A DNA stretch of 64,000 nucleotides from an uncultured Psychrobacter sp. Lineage in GTDB: Bacteria; Pseudomonadota; Gammaproteobacteria; Pseudomonadales; Moraxellaceae. The stretch is taken from the NCBI RefSeq assembly GCF_947495825.1, contig NZ_CANMAH010000001.1, positions 496,001 to 560,000 of the forward strand, in the 5' to 3' direction. Position numbers and translations under genes: made by a program. How positions within the stretch are numbered: position 1 is the stretch's first letter; each line of letters starts with the position of its first letter. Below are positions 17,549 to 24,450 of the stretch, in pieces. The notes below the pieces were generated by a model. The model saw only the letters and a list, made by a program, of their open reading frames with translations. It did no database searches and had not been told where the DNA came from.

Positions 17549-18676
17549 TTAGTCGGTTAAGACGACAAAGCGGCGACTGCCTTGACGGGTTTTACTGAAC
17601 TGAGTGAGTAGCTCAGGATGGGCTTTGATCACCGCCTTGGTATCTAAGCTTACGCTGTCCTTGGATCGTTTCCACGAGATAGCCCCTTTTTCAAACACTG
17701 CTACTTCATTATCTTGAATTAAGCTTTGCAGCTGATGCTTGACCTGATCATGGCGCTGCCCTAGCTCTTGCATATATTCACGGTAGCTCAGCAACTGCTC
17801 AAACAACTTATTGGCACCATCGTCATCTCGTAGATCAACCTTGCTTGACGGCTTAGGCGTTGGATACAGCTGCTTTAATGCTCGAGCTGCGGATTCAGAA
17901 TGATCAGGGGTTGGCGGCGTGTCTGTTTGCACGTACTGCCAGAACAGACGTTCATGCTCCATGATGGATGCAATCAAACGCTCATCACGCTTAACCTTAT
18001 ATATCTTAGCCTCATGTCCACAAAGCAGCACGCAAATATGAGCTGCCTGTTTACCTGTGACCGCCAGTTGGTGTTGTACTTGGCAAGTGACATATAACGG
18101 TACGCCATGTTTCCATAATTTCGCCCCATGTTCCCCTGCAGTTTTACACTCTAAGATTTGTACCTCGTCACTACCCGTGATTGCGTAGTCTAAATTGGCG
18201 AGCATAAAGGCTTTGTCAGGATCAGGGTGCTGCAAGATGGCGTTTACGCGCCTGACTTTATTGCCGGTATGTTCTTGATAATATTTAGCCACCATCGGCT
18301 CCAAGGTATTGCCCCAATATAGCGGCGAATACCCTTCAATACCGTTATTATTACTGGCATCAATGTCTGAGCTCATGCGTCCGGTCTTAATCATCCATAG
18401 CTCAAGCATGGATAGGTACGGATGGATACCACAAGCGGCAGCAGCATCAGAGCTGCCAATGCCTTGCTTGCGTACTTGTAGCCAGTCCTCACGGCTTAAG
18501 TCTTTGGTATTAACCAAACGCTTAGCAGTGGTTGTTTGACTAGCGGAAGGTTTAACGGTTTTATTCTGAACCTTAAGCGTTGGCATATCTTCGATGCTGT
18601 GCTTAGCTTTTATCTTAGCGATGGCACGCTTAGCCTGTCTTGGCTGAGTGTTGGTATTTAATGCGATCATGTTCAT
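17549..18676 (-). CDS. YqaJ-family (lambda exonuclease-like) recombination nuclease
   Basis: A 375-residue protein with the YqaJ/PD-(D/E)xK exonuclease core: IGSSDAAAACGIHPY near 73-87, WGNTLEPMVAKYY at 121-133 (E126), D163 in ANLDYAI, and ECK at 176-178, the catalytic set. The first 55 residues are a basic, low-complexity extension. Such nucleases resect double-stranded ends 5' to 3' for single-strand annealing in phages and mobile elements. No annealing protein of the Bet or RecT type is seen next door; the DUF932 neighbour is a candidate partner. AAGGAA precedes the first ATG, so that start is kept. Confidence 0.9.
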   Translation of the reverse strand: MNMIALNTNTQPRQAKRAIAKIKAKHSIEDMPTLKVQNKTVKPSASQTTTAKRLVNTKDLSREDWLQVRKQGIGSSDAAAACGIHPYLSMLELWMIKTGRMSSDIDASNNNGIEGYSPLYWGNTLEPMVAKYYQEHTGNKVRRVNAILQHPDPDKAFMLANLDYAITGSDEVQILECKTAGEHGAKLWKHGVPLYVTCQVQHQLAVTGKQAAHICVLLCGHEAKIYKVKRDERLIASIMEHERLFWQYVQTDTPPTPDHSESAARALKQLYPTPKPSSKVDLRDDDGANKLFEQLLSYREYMQELGQRHDQVKHQLQSLIQDNEVAVFEKGAISWKRSKDSVSLDTKAVIKAHPELLTQFSKTRQGSRRFVVLTD

Positions 18677-18745
18677 GGTAAATTCCTTCGTTAAATTGGT
18701 TATTGGTTTTTAGTTGTTTACTGATTAATGAGAAACAAACGGCAT

Positions 18746-18773
18746 AAAAAAACCACGCTCGAAAGCGTGGTTT
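18746..18773 (-). terminator. Rho-independent terminator of the DUF932 gene
   Basis: AAACCACGCT/AGCGTGGTTT hairpin with a GAA-type loop and T-run on the minus strand, 25 bases after the stop at 18798. Confidence 0.88.
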
Positions 18774-18797
18774 AATCGTTGCGTGTACTAAGCGTCT

Positions 18798-19790
18798 TTA
18801 GGCAATCAGTGCAAAGGCTGCCTCTAAGCTTTTATCTTTCAGCTTAGCGCCTGCACCGAACCATGCGGAATCAAGCCTATGATCGTTAGACATCGCTCGG
18901 CGCTCATGGTCAACAAACTCTGTCATTGCCGACAGCAGCCCATAAGCGGTATCACGCGCTGAATCCAAATCTGCACCGCGACCTTGACCGTTAAACATGT
19001 TCATCACCTGATTCATGGCACGGGCATTAGGCACCGCATCTTTTTCTTTCTTAGCGCTGTTAAACAGAATGATGTCGTTGTCTTGATCATTGAAAACACG
19101 GTTCAGGTAATTGGCGGCTTCTGCTTGGGTTACACGGCGCTGGGTTAACTGCTTCATCTCATACATGTGCTCATTCCACTGCTGAACAGAAACGCCTAAT
19201 TGCTGCTTAACCTTGTCCGCATCAAAGGAGGTGCTATGCGGTACTTTTACCACGCCACCTGAGCCGTCAGCGAGGCTAATGGCTAGCGTGTTATTACACA
19301 CCACACGGATATTGGTAAATTGTGCTGTAGTCGCAAGCGTGCCGTCACAAGCAGTTGCTAAGAGTAGATAGCCGTTACTGACATCACCGCCCTTTAGGGT
19401 CATAGACTGACCTGTACGGGCAAGGGCCCACATCTTGCGACCACCTTTTAGCACCCCTGCGGTCTCAAGCTCAAAGTCAGACTGCTCAGTAAGATCACGA
19501 TAGAACTCTAGAATCTCACGGGGCTGTACTTCTTGATAGCGTTGACTGACCACCGATAACGGTTCTAGGTTATCGCTACGGTACAGGACCTTATTGCTGT
19601 CGAAGGGCATGATCAGGCTTTGGCCTTTCTCATTGCTTGCCATGTAGCTGACGTCTGAGGATTCAATACGCCAATCCATACCAGCCTCACGAGCCCAGAC
19701 TTCAATAGGCTGATTCTTTGGTAGCTGACTGCCGAGACCGTGCCAAGGGGTATCGCCAACATAAGCCATATTTTCGATTAAATGTGCCAT
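18798..19790 (-). CDS. DUF932 (phage/plasmid-like) protein
   Basis: A 330-residue protein of the DUF932 family found on plasmids, prophages and integrated elements. It starts MAHLIENMAYVGDTPWHGLG, the family's typical opening, followed by SQRYQEVQPREILEFYRDL and NIRVVCNNTLAISLADG. The function is not established. Its frequent place beside recombination nucleases suggests DNA maintenance or an annealing role. AAGGAAATG lies before the ATG. The zinc-ribbon gene ends 56 bases upstream without a terminator between them, so these two may share a transcript. Confidence 0.88.
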   Translation of the reverse strand: MAHLIENMAYVGDTPWHGLGSQLPKNQPIEVWAREAGMDWRIESSDVSYMASNEKGQSLIMPFDSNKVLYRSDNLEPLSVVSQRYQEVQPREILEFYRDLTEQSDFELETAGVLKGGRKMWALARTGQSMTLKGGDVSNGYLLLATACDGTLATTAQFTNIRVVCNNTLAISLADGSGGVVKVPHSTSFDADKVKQQLGVSVQQWNEHMYEMKQLTQRRVTQAEAANYLNRVFNDQDNDIILFNSAKKEKDAVPNARAMNQVMNMFNGQGRGADLDSARDTAYGLLSAMTEFVDHERRAMSNDHRLDSAWFGAGAKLKDKSLEAAFALIA

Positions 19791-19846
19791 GATTCATTTC
19801 CTTTTAGGTTTGATTGTTTATAAGCATTAAGTAATGCGATGATTTA

Positions 19847-20128
19847 TTAGTTGATGGTTGAGAAAACATGCGTACAGTCATCACAGCGATGCTGCTTATT
19901 GATCAGCAACGGTAAAGCGCTATGAGGCTCTGCAAGCTCGATGACGGCTGCGATCGCAGTACCTGCAACCACACCGATCACAGGATGGACTTTGAATGAT
20001 TTGCATAGACTGACACCAAGACCGATCAGTGCAGCGGGTGATAACGGCTCATCCACAAGCTGCTGGTTATTACTATTAGTCATCACATAAACAGCGGACG
20101 ACTGACAGCGTGGACATAGTGGTTTCAT
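19847..20128 (-). CDS. Small zinc-ribbon protein with central hydrophobic segments
   Basis: A 93-residue protein. CPRCQSS at the N-terminus and CDDCTHVF at the C-terminus make a split zinc ribbon. Between them are one or two hydrophobic, Gly/Ala-rich stretches (AALIGLGVSLC, VIGVVAGTAIAAVIELA) that could span the membrane or pack in a helical hairpin. AAGGAGC lies directly before the ATG. It is part of the recombination/replication module and its function is unknown. Confidence 0.75.
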   Translation of the reverse strand: MKPLCPRCQSSAVYVMTNSNNQQLVDEPLSPAALIGLGVSLCKSFKVHPVIGVVAGTAIAAVIELAEPHSALPLLINKQHRCDDCTHVFSTIN

Positions 20129-20150
20129 AAGGGCTCCTTATTGCGCGCAT

Positions 20151-20177
20151 AAAAAAGGCCTGCTACGTGCAGGCCTT
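20151..20177 (-). terminator. Rho-independent terminator of the YagK/YfjJ-like gene
   Basis: AAAGGCCTGC/GCAGGCCTTT hairpin followed by TTTTTT on the minus strand. It sits between this gene's stop at 20247 and the start of the zinc-ribbon gene. Confidence 0.88.
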
Positions 20178-20246
20178 TGATCAGTGAAGAAGGATGAGCA
20201 TTAAGACGCTAATGCTCGATCTCATGAATGTAGTATGTATTTGAAA

Positions 20247-21161
20247 TTAGTTTGTTATGGGTGGTAATCCACGACGCCTCTTTGTACGGTAGATGCCATG
20301 ACCGAAGGTACGCATGCTAGGAAGCCATACTTTTAAGTGCTGACCCACCTTGTCAGGTTTGGTTAAGTACAAGGCTGTACAGACCGCATTTTCTAACTGC
20401 TGAAAGTTATCTCGGTGGATCATACCGATACCCAATTTGCCATTTTTCTCGAATCCCTGCTTATTCTCAGTGTAATGATAGTTATAGTAAGCGCCAATAC
20501 CACTGGTGATCTCTTGCCATCTTTTACCTACCTCTTCAGCCAAATACCAATCGTTTTGTCGTTCTGAACCATCATAGATAAGCAGTAGGTGGCAATGTAG
20601 ACCGCCATTCTCATGCCCATGCTCTAATGCCCATGCATTGCCTTGCAAATGCTCAAAGCATGTCTTTTTATTTCCTATAAATTCTCTGAGCTTAATCATG
20701 TGAAGATTGAAATCTTCGATCGTCACCATATGACTGGTTTCTTTCAGATACATCAAGTCCACTCGAATGAACAATAACCTTGAGTAGTGGTTCAGCAAGT
20801 TTCTAACATAGCTTTCAAGGTTTTTCCTATTCTGAGTCTCTTGATATCGCCAAGCGTTATCCTCGGTCTCAATGTTATGTTTATAGCAAGCTATGGTATT
20901 AATGAACTGCTGTGTTTTGCCGTGGTCCCAAATAACATCGGATGGGTATGAATCACCAACAATAGCATCGGTACTATAGACAAATGAGTTGATGGTTTGT
21001 GAGTAAAATAAATCAGCATTTAGAATTTGCATGAAGGGCAAATATAAAGCGTTCAAACGATTTTTAATATCATCAAAATTGATAGGACTAAAAATGACGT
21101 CTCTGACAAGTCTATCAATATTACTGATGAGTTGTGACTGGTTAATGAGTGAATGTGACAT
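20247..21161 (-). CDS. YagK/YfjJ (inovirus Gp2-like) protein, possible HUH replication initiator
   Basis: A 304-residue protein. The C-terminal two-thirds match the YagK/YfjJ (inovirus Gp2) type: RLLFIRVDLMYLKE near 128-141, WALEHGHENGG near 177-187, and HCH at 189-191 inside LHCHLLLIYDG, an HUH-like metal site. KRWQEIT and AYYNYHYTEN follow, whose tyrosines could be nucleophiles. These proteins are found in cryptic prophages and satellite elements, and those with HUH motifs resemble rolling-circle initiators. TGGAG precedes the ATG. A long non-coding region lies upstream where an origin would be expected, but I could not define one. Confidence 0.75.
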   Translation of the reverse strand: MSHSLINQSQLISNIDRLVRDVIFSPINFDDIKNRLNALYLPFMQILNADLFYSQTINSFVYSTDAIVGDSYPSDVIWDHGKTQQFINTIACYKHNIETEDNAWRYQETQNRKNLESYVRNLLNHYSRLLFIRVDLMYLKETSHMVTIEDFNLHMIKLREFIGNKKTCFEHLQGNAWALEHGHENGGLHCHLLLIYDGSERQNDWYLAEEVGKRWQEITSGIGAYYNYHYTENKQGFEKNGKLGIGMIHRDNFQQLENAVCTALYLTKPDKVGQHLKVWLPSMRTFGHGIYRTKRRRGLPPITN

Positions 21162-21696
21162 GAGTGTGCTCCATTGATTTTAGTTTGGTGTACATAACCA
21201 TCAATGAAGTCCGTATTAAATTACTCATAATTATTAGTATCTATTAATAATATAAATAACCCACTAAGAATGAGGGCGTCGTTCTTTTTTTCGTCGTGTG
21301 CTTAGGAGTTGCCATTTAAGCTTTATGGTAAATTGTCGCTAGGGTTCAGGTTTGTGTCGAGATGGAGTTAGCGGATAGGATTAAAAAATGTGTCGTATAG
21401 TGTTTTTGTTTAGTGGTCTGATAGCCTGAACAAGCCAACGTAGATAACCCTTAAACGAAGTAGTGATGTTAGGAATGAGGCTGTCTAAATTTACTGCTAG
21501 AACGAGGGTTAAACTCGATGTATAGTTAAGACGAGAAGATGAAAGACTGAATATAGTTTATTTTAAGCTAAAAAAAGGGGGTAAGACTGCTCACACCCCT
21601 ATATTAGGGAGTTCGTATGTAGTTAAAACATAGTTTTTTTCTACTAATATGGACTTTTATACCACTTTTTATGAGCTTTTTTATAGGGGTTTTTAT
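21162..21696. other. Long AT-rich non-coding region between divergent genes
   Basis: About 535 bases without a credible gene separate the YagK/YfjJ-like gene (minus strand) and the repeat-containing acidic gene (plus strand). It has T-runs, a short GGGGG...CACCCC hairpin near 21576-21600, and a 15-base imperfect hairpin CGAGGGTTAAACTCG near 21513. It may hold both promoters and possibly an origin for the replication protein. No clear iterons or sigma-70 boxes were found. Confidence 0.5.
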
Positions 21697-23082
21697 ATGC
21701 AAGATGACTTTGATGATGACGACTTTGATGATGACGACTTTGATGATGACGACTTTGATGATGACGACTTCGACGATGACGACTTCGACGATGACGACTT
21801 CGACGATGACGACTTCGACGATGACGACTTCGACGATGACAATGACAATGACAATGACAATGACAATGACAATGACAATGACAATGACACATATACTAAT
21901 AGTGAGAGTTACGAATCATCTATTTATGAAGAAAATACTTCACTTATACAAAATGAAAATTCAGATGCAAAATTGCTTACTGCGAACTCCAGTAATGCAA
22001 ATTTCATCAAGAGTGATGACCAGTCAATTTTTGAACCCATTTATGAGGTGGTAAATGAGGCTAATATATACCACTTAGCTAAACAACTTAAGTTTAATGC
22101 TGACTCTAATATTCATTACCAAAAACGTAATAGAGAAGAGTTAGACACTTTTTTCAAAGTGATTGAACGTTTGAATCATGATGAGTGCAAGAGCTTGGTA
22201 TTTGCGCATAATATGTATGAGCAGAATTCATCTGCTAATATTGAGATTAGTGAGCTGGCTTTTAAATCACAATTAGTAAATATATTCAAATCTAAGCAAT
22301 ACCCAATTCAGTACTTAACCGAGTTAATGTGTTTTAAAAATAATAATCAACTACCAGATAGTTTGCTAGGATGGATAAGAGAAGATCTCCGTAGTGCTCT
22401 GCACATCGCTTATCTAGTCCGTGATACTTTACATAATAAAGCTTTGGTTGGAGGTAAGGAGCTAGTTTGTTACATTTCAAATTACTTGAAATATGAGGTC
22501 AATCATTTCAACGACACCCATATCAACTTTCCAAATTATGCAAACGATGTGTATCTAAACGAGCATCAGTTGATAGGCAAAATTGAAACAGTTAAGTCCC
22601 ACTATTTTAAAAATCGTACTGACAGGGAGATAAAGTGGCTTAAGGGTGATGACAGCGTTCAAATTGAATGGGCTTATAACTATCTATGCTCAGACAAGAG
22701 AGACTATCTTGTGCTTCAGAAGATATTCATACCCGTCTCTTTGGAAGACAAGTACAATTTAATCTTAGCTAGTCTTGACGTTTTATCAAATGTAGATTAC
22801 ACATATGATGCTATTACTAACAACATAGATATGAATGATCATACGATCGATTTTAATTCGATACCAGTAATATCATATAGAGCTAAAGTTATAGAGAATA
22901 TGAAAGATGCTTGGGCGAAGTTTTCAGCAAGCAGTAAGAACGAAGATCTAAGCGAAATAAAGATTTATAAAAAAGACCAAGATCTACTGGACTCTATTAA
23001 GAAAGCAGAAGGAACTACTTCTTCCTCAAAAGTTGTAAGTCAGTTGATTAAAGATAAATACAAAGAAATATCTAATAAATAG
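21697..23082 (+). CDS. Acidic protein with DDDDF and DN repeats, unknown function
   Basis: About 461 residues. The start at 21697 is preferred because ATAGGGG lies before it; an in-frame ATG at 21649 lacks a ribosome-binding site. The N-terminus is nine copies of a five-residue Asp/Phe repeat followed by eight Asn-Asp pairs, extremely acidic and probably disordered. The remaining 390 residues look folded and mostly helical, with no family I recognise. The last 50 residues (KKDQDLLDSIKKAEG) are Lys-rich. It lies at the element's edge, just before the putative attachment site, typical of cargo. DNA mimicry by the acidic tract is only a guess. Confidence 0.75.
   Translation: MQDDFDDDDFDDDDFDDDDFDDDDFDDDDFDDDDFDDDDFDDDDFDDDNDNDNDNDNDNDNDNDTYTNSESYESSIYEENTSLIQNENSDAKLLTANSSNANFIKSDDQSIFEPIYEVVNEANIYHLAKQLKFNADSNIHYQKRNREELDTFFKVIERLNHDECKSLVFAHNMYEQNSSANIEISELAFKSQLVNIFKSKQYPIQYLTELMCFKNNNQLPDSLLGWIREDLRSALHIAYLVRDTLHNKALVGGKELVCYISNYLKYEVNHFNDTHINFPNYANDVYLNEHQLIGKIETVKSHYFKNRTDREIKWLKGDDSVQIEWAYNYLCSDKRDYLVLQKIFIPVSLEDKYNLILASLDVLSNVDYTYDAITNNIDMNDHTIDFNSIPVISYRAKVIENMKDAWAKFSASSKNEDLSEIKIYKKDQDLLDSIKKAEGTTSSSKVVSQLIKDKYKEISNK
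21706..21888 (+). repeat. In-frame tandem repeats: 15-bp x 9 then 6-bp x 8
   Basis: GACTTTGATGATGAC is repeated nine times without interruption (21706-21840). Copies 1-4 read GACTTTGATGATGAC and copies 5-9 read GACTTCGACGATGAC. AATGAC then follows eight times (21841-21888). All units are multiples of three, so length changes keep the frame. The two internally identical blocks point to recent slippage or unequal exchange. Confidence 0.97.
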
Positions 23083-23236
23083 TAGGTAGCTGTAGTATGT
23101 AAAGCTACCCGATTTGATATAATCGTGAAATGTTATTAAAGTTTGAACTTGTCACTTAATGTACACCCATATGTACACCAGGATTATCATAAGTAATTTA
23201 TTTATTTTAAAATCAATAACTTACTTACGTTATACT
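23083..23236. other. Spacer at element end
   Basis: AT-rich sequence between the repeat-protein gene and the tRNA-like att sequence. GTACACC occurs twice (23161, 23171) near a TGTACACC word; no gene or clear terminator is seen. Confidence 0.4.
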
Positions 23237-23255
23237 GTTCCGGCTCCGGGTACCA
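23237..23255 (+). other. Putative attachment site: tRNA-Leu(UAA) 3'-end sequence
   Basis: GTTCCGGCTCCGGGTACCA ends in CTCCGGGTACCA, identical to the 3' end (acceptor strand plus CCA) of the gammaproteobacterial tRNA-Leu(UAA) gene as I remember it for E. coli leuZ. No tRNA body precedes it, so it is a displaced copy, as left when an integrase uses a tRNA 3' end. It lies exactly where accessory genes give way to chromosomal ones. A terminator-like palindrome follows, as after a tRNA gene. The intact tRNA and the other att copy would be left of this window. Confidence 0.55.
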
Positions 23256-23288
23256 TTACATAGTTCTATACTATCTTATAGAATAACT

Positions 23289-23312
23289 AAAGCCCCTGAT
23301 ATCAGGGGCTTT
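23289..23312. terminator. Perfect 24-bp palindrome, terminator-like
   Basis: AAAGCCCCTGAT/ATCAGGGGCTTT is perfectly self-complementary, with A and T runs of three at its ends. It lies 34 bases after the tRNA-Leu-like sequence and may be the original terminator of that tRNA gene. Confidence 0.65.
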
Positions 23313-23531
23313 GCTGTATCTGGCGTTCTATACTGTCCTGCTCTATCTAATCCGTACATCTGATGTACATTATTATGTATAAATATACAGTAAATCGATG
23401 CGATAAATAGCTAGCGGTCGCGTCTACTTTCGATAAAGATAATAAACAGTTGCTTATTTGCTAATATCTTTGTATAACCATCAGACACAACACGCTCTTA
23501 TTATCTTTATTACATACTAGACAAAGCTATA
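23313..23531. other. Spacer between attachment region and lipoprotein gene
   Basis: No gene seen. GTTCTATACT occurs at about 23264 and again at 23325, a short direct repeat flanking the palindrome. GTACATCTGATGTACATTA (23355-23373) holds an inverted GTACAT/ATGTAC pair. Confidence 0.4.
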
Positions 23532-23873
23532 TTACTGTAATCCTTCCGCTGCTGTCTTATCTAAGTTCGAGTTATTTTCGTTCACAGTGGCTGTATCTTC
23601 AGCCTTTTGCTCATTTTCCACGCTGTCTACACCAGAATAGTAGGCTGTACCCCCTGCGTCATCATCTGTACTGTCTGTTTCATCTGTGGAAGTACTAACA
23701 TTAGTTTCAGTGTCGCTATCTGTCTGCACTGGCGTCATTTCACTAGACTCTGTATGATTAGTATCGGCCTTTTCATCTACTTCATTACTACAAGCACTCA
23801 GTCCGATAAGACTTACTAATACTGCCACCCATAGCTTATTTTGAAAGGTTCTATTCAATACTGAATTTTTCAT
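23532..23873 (-). CDS. Small Ser/Thr/Asp-rich lipoprotein
   Basis: A 113-residue protein. MKNSVLNRTFQNK is followed by a hydrophobic stretch and the lipobox LSAC at about 25-28, so the mature protein is lipid-anchored. The rest is low complexity, rich in Asp, Glu, Thr and Ser, and probably disordered. The start at 23873 has AAGGAA in front; an upstream in-frame ATG at 23903 lacks one. No family recognised. It is the first gene on the chromosomal side of the putative attachment site. Confidence 0.7.
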   Translation of the reverse strand: MKNSVLNRTFQNKLWVAVLVSLIGLSACSNEVDEKADTNHTESSEMTPVQTDSDTETNVSTSTDETDSTDDDAGGTAYYSGVDSVENEQKAEDTATVNENNSNLDKTAAEGLQ

Positions 23874-24086
23874 TTTAATTTTCCTTATTATAATACCCAT
23901 CAATTCAAGGTAAGTACTATCTTCTATGTCATTTAAATATTAACTGTTATTATTAACCAATCATTTTTGTTTGTTTTGATTAATCGTTTAACAAAACCAC
24001 TAGGTATGCTTATTATGTTTTTACATGCCCTAAATGATCTTGTCCCTTATTTTGCATCTTATATAGTTATCTTCGTTAAGTAGAAA

Positions 24087-24198
24087 AAATAAACCGCCTG
24101 ACTCATTGGAGTTAAGGCAGTTGCATAAGCTTGTTGAGCGCTTATTAATTTTAGTAACAATCAAATGTGCTATCTTAGCCACCTATTGCTCATTGAGC
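24087..24198 (-). pseudogene. Decayed copy of alpA 3' end and its terminator
   Basis: The minus strand reads VAKIAHLIVTKINKRST, which aligns to the AlpA C-terminus VASEIAEWINTKIAERSL with one residue lost, and is preceded by a stop. The following hairpin region (AAAAAATAAACCGCCT, GAGTTAAGGC) matches the terminator of intact alpA at 16046-16085, including a 16-base identity. No N-terminal half is left. It is the trace of a second related element or of a duplication. It abuts the cysteine-rich gene, which ends at 24199. Confidence 0.75.
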
Positions 24199-24345
24199 TT
24201 AATTACACTGGCAGCATTTTTCGCACATGTTGCATTTTTTGCAAGTTGATGGACTGGTACATCCGCATTTTTCACAGCTACAAGTGGTGTTGTAATGAAT
24301 AGAAGGAGCTGAAAGATTTGTTTTTTTGGCGTTTGACATCATCAT
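24199..24345 (-). CDS. Metallothionein-like cysteine-rich small protein
   Basis: A 48-residue frame with a start at 24345 (three ATG codons in a row; CAAGGAATT lies before them). The first 20 residues are ordinary. Residues 22-47 hold ten cysteines in C-x-C, C-x-x-C and CC spacing (TCSCEKCGC, TCKKCNMCEKCCQC). This is the composition of bacterial metallothioneins, which bind Zn, Cu or Cd, though the spacing is not that of SmtA as I know it. The alternative is a short Zn/Cu chaperone. The position next to a mobile-element relic suggests acquisition by transfer. Evidence is codon frame plus Cys pattern only. Confidence 0.65.
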   Translation of the reverse strand: MMMSNAKKTNLSAPSIHYNTTCSCEKCGCTSPSTCKKCNMCEKCCQCN

Positions 24346-24450
24346 AATTCCTTGTAATAAGAGAGTAATTGATGATTAATCTTGACAGATATAAGTAATG
24401 CTTTCTGTAAAGCAAATGTTAATCTATTGATCAAAGTCCACCCGATCACA

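Noticed and set aside
21706-21888. CRISPR-like array
   Set aside because: The repeats are directly joined without unique spacers and lie within one reading frame; there are no cas genes.
21644-21892. Cys-His and Ser-Leu repeat frames on the minus strand opposite the Asp repeat tract
   Set aside because: They are mirror translations of the 15-bp and 6-bp repeats and not independent genes.
23237-23255. Functional tRNA gene at the putative attachment site
   Set aside because: Only the 3' acceptor end is present; no D-arm, anticodon arm or 5' acceptor sequence precedes it.
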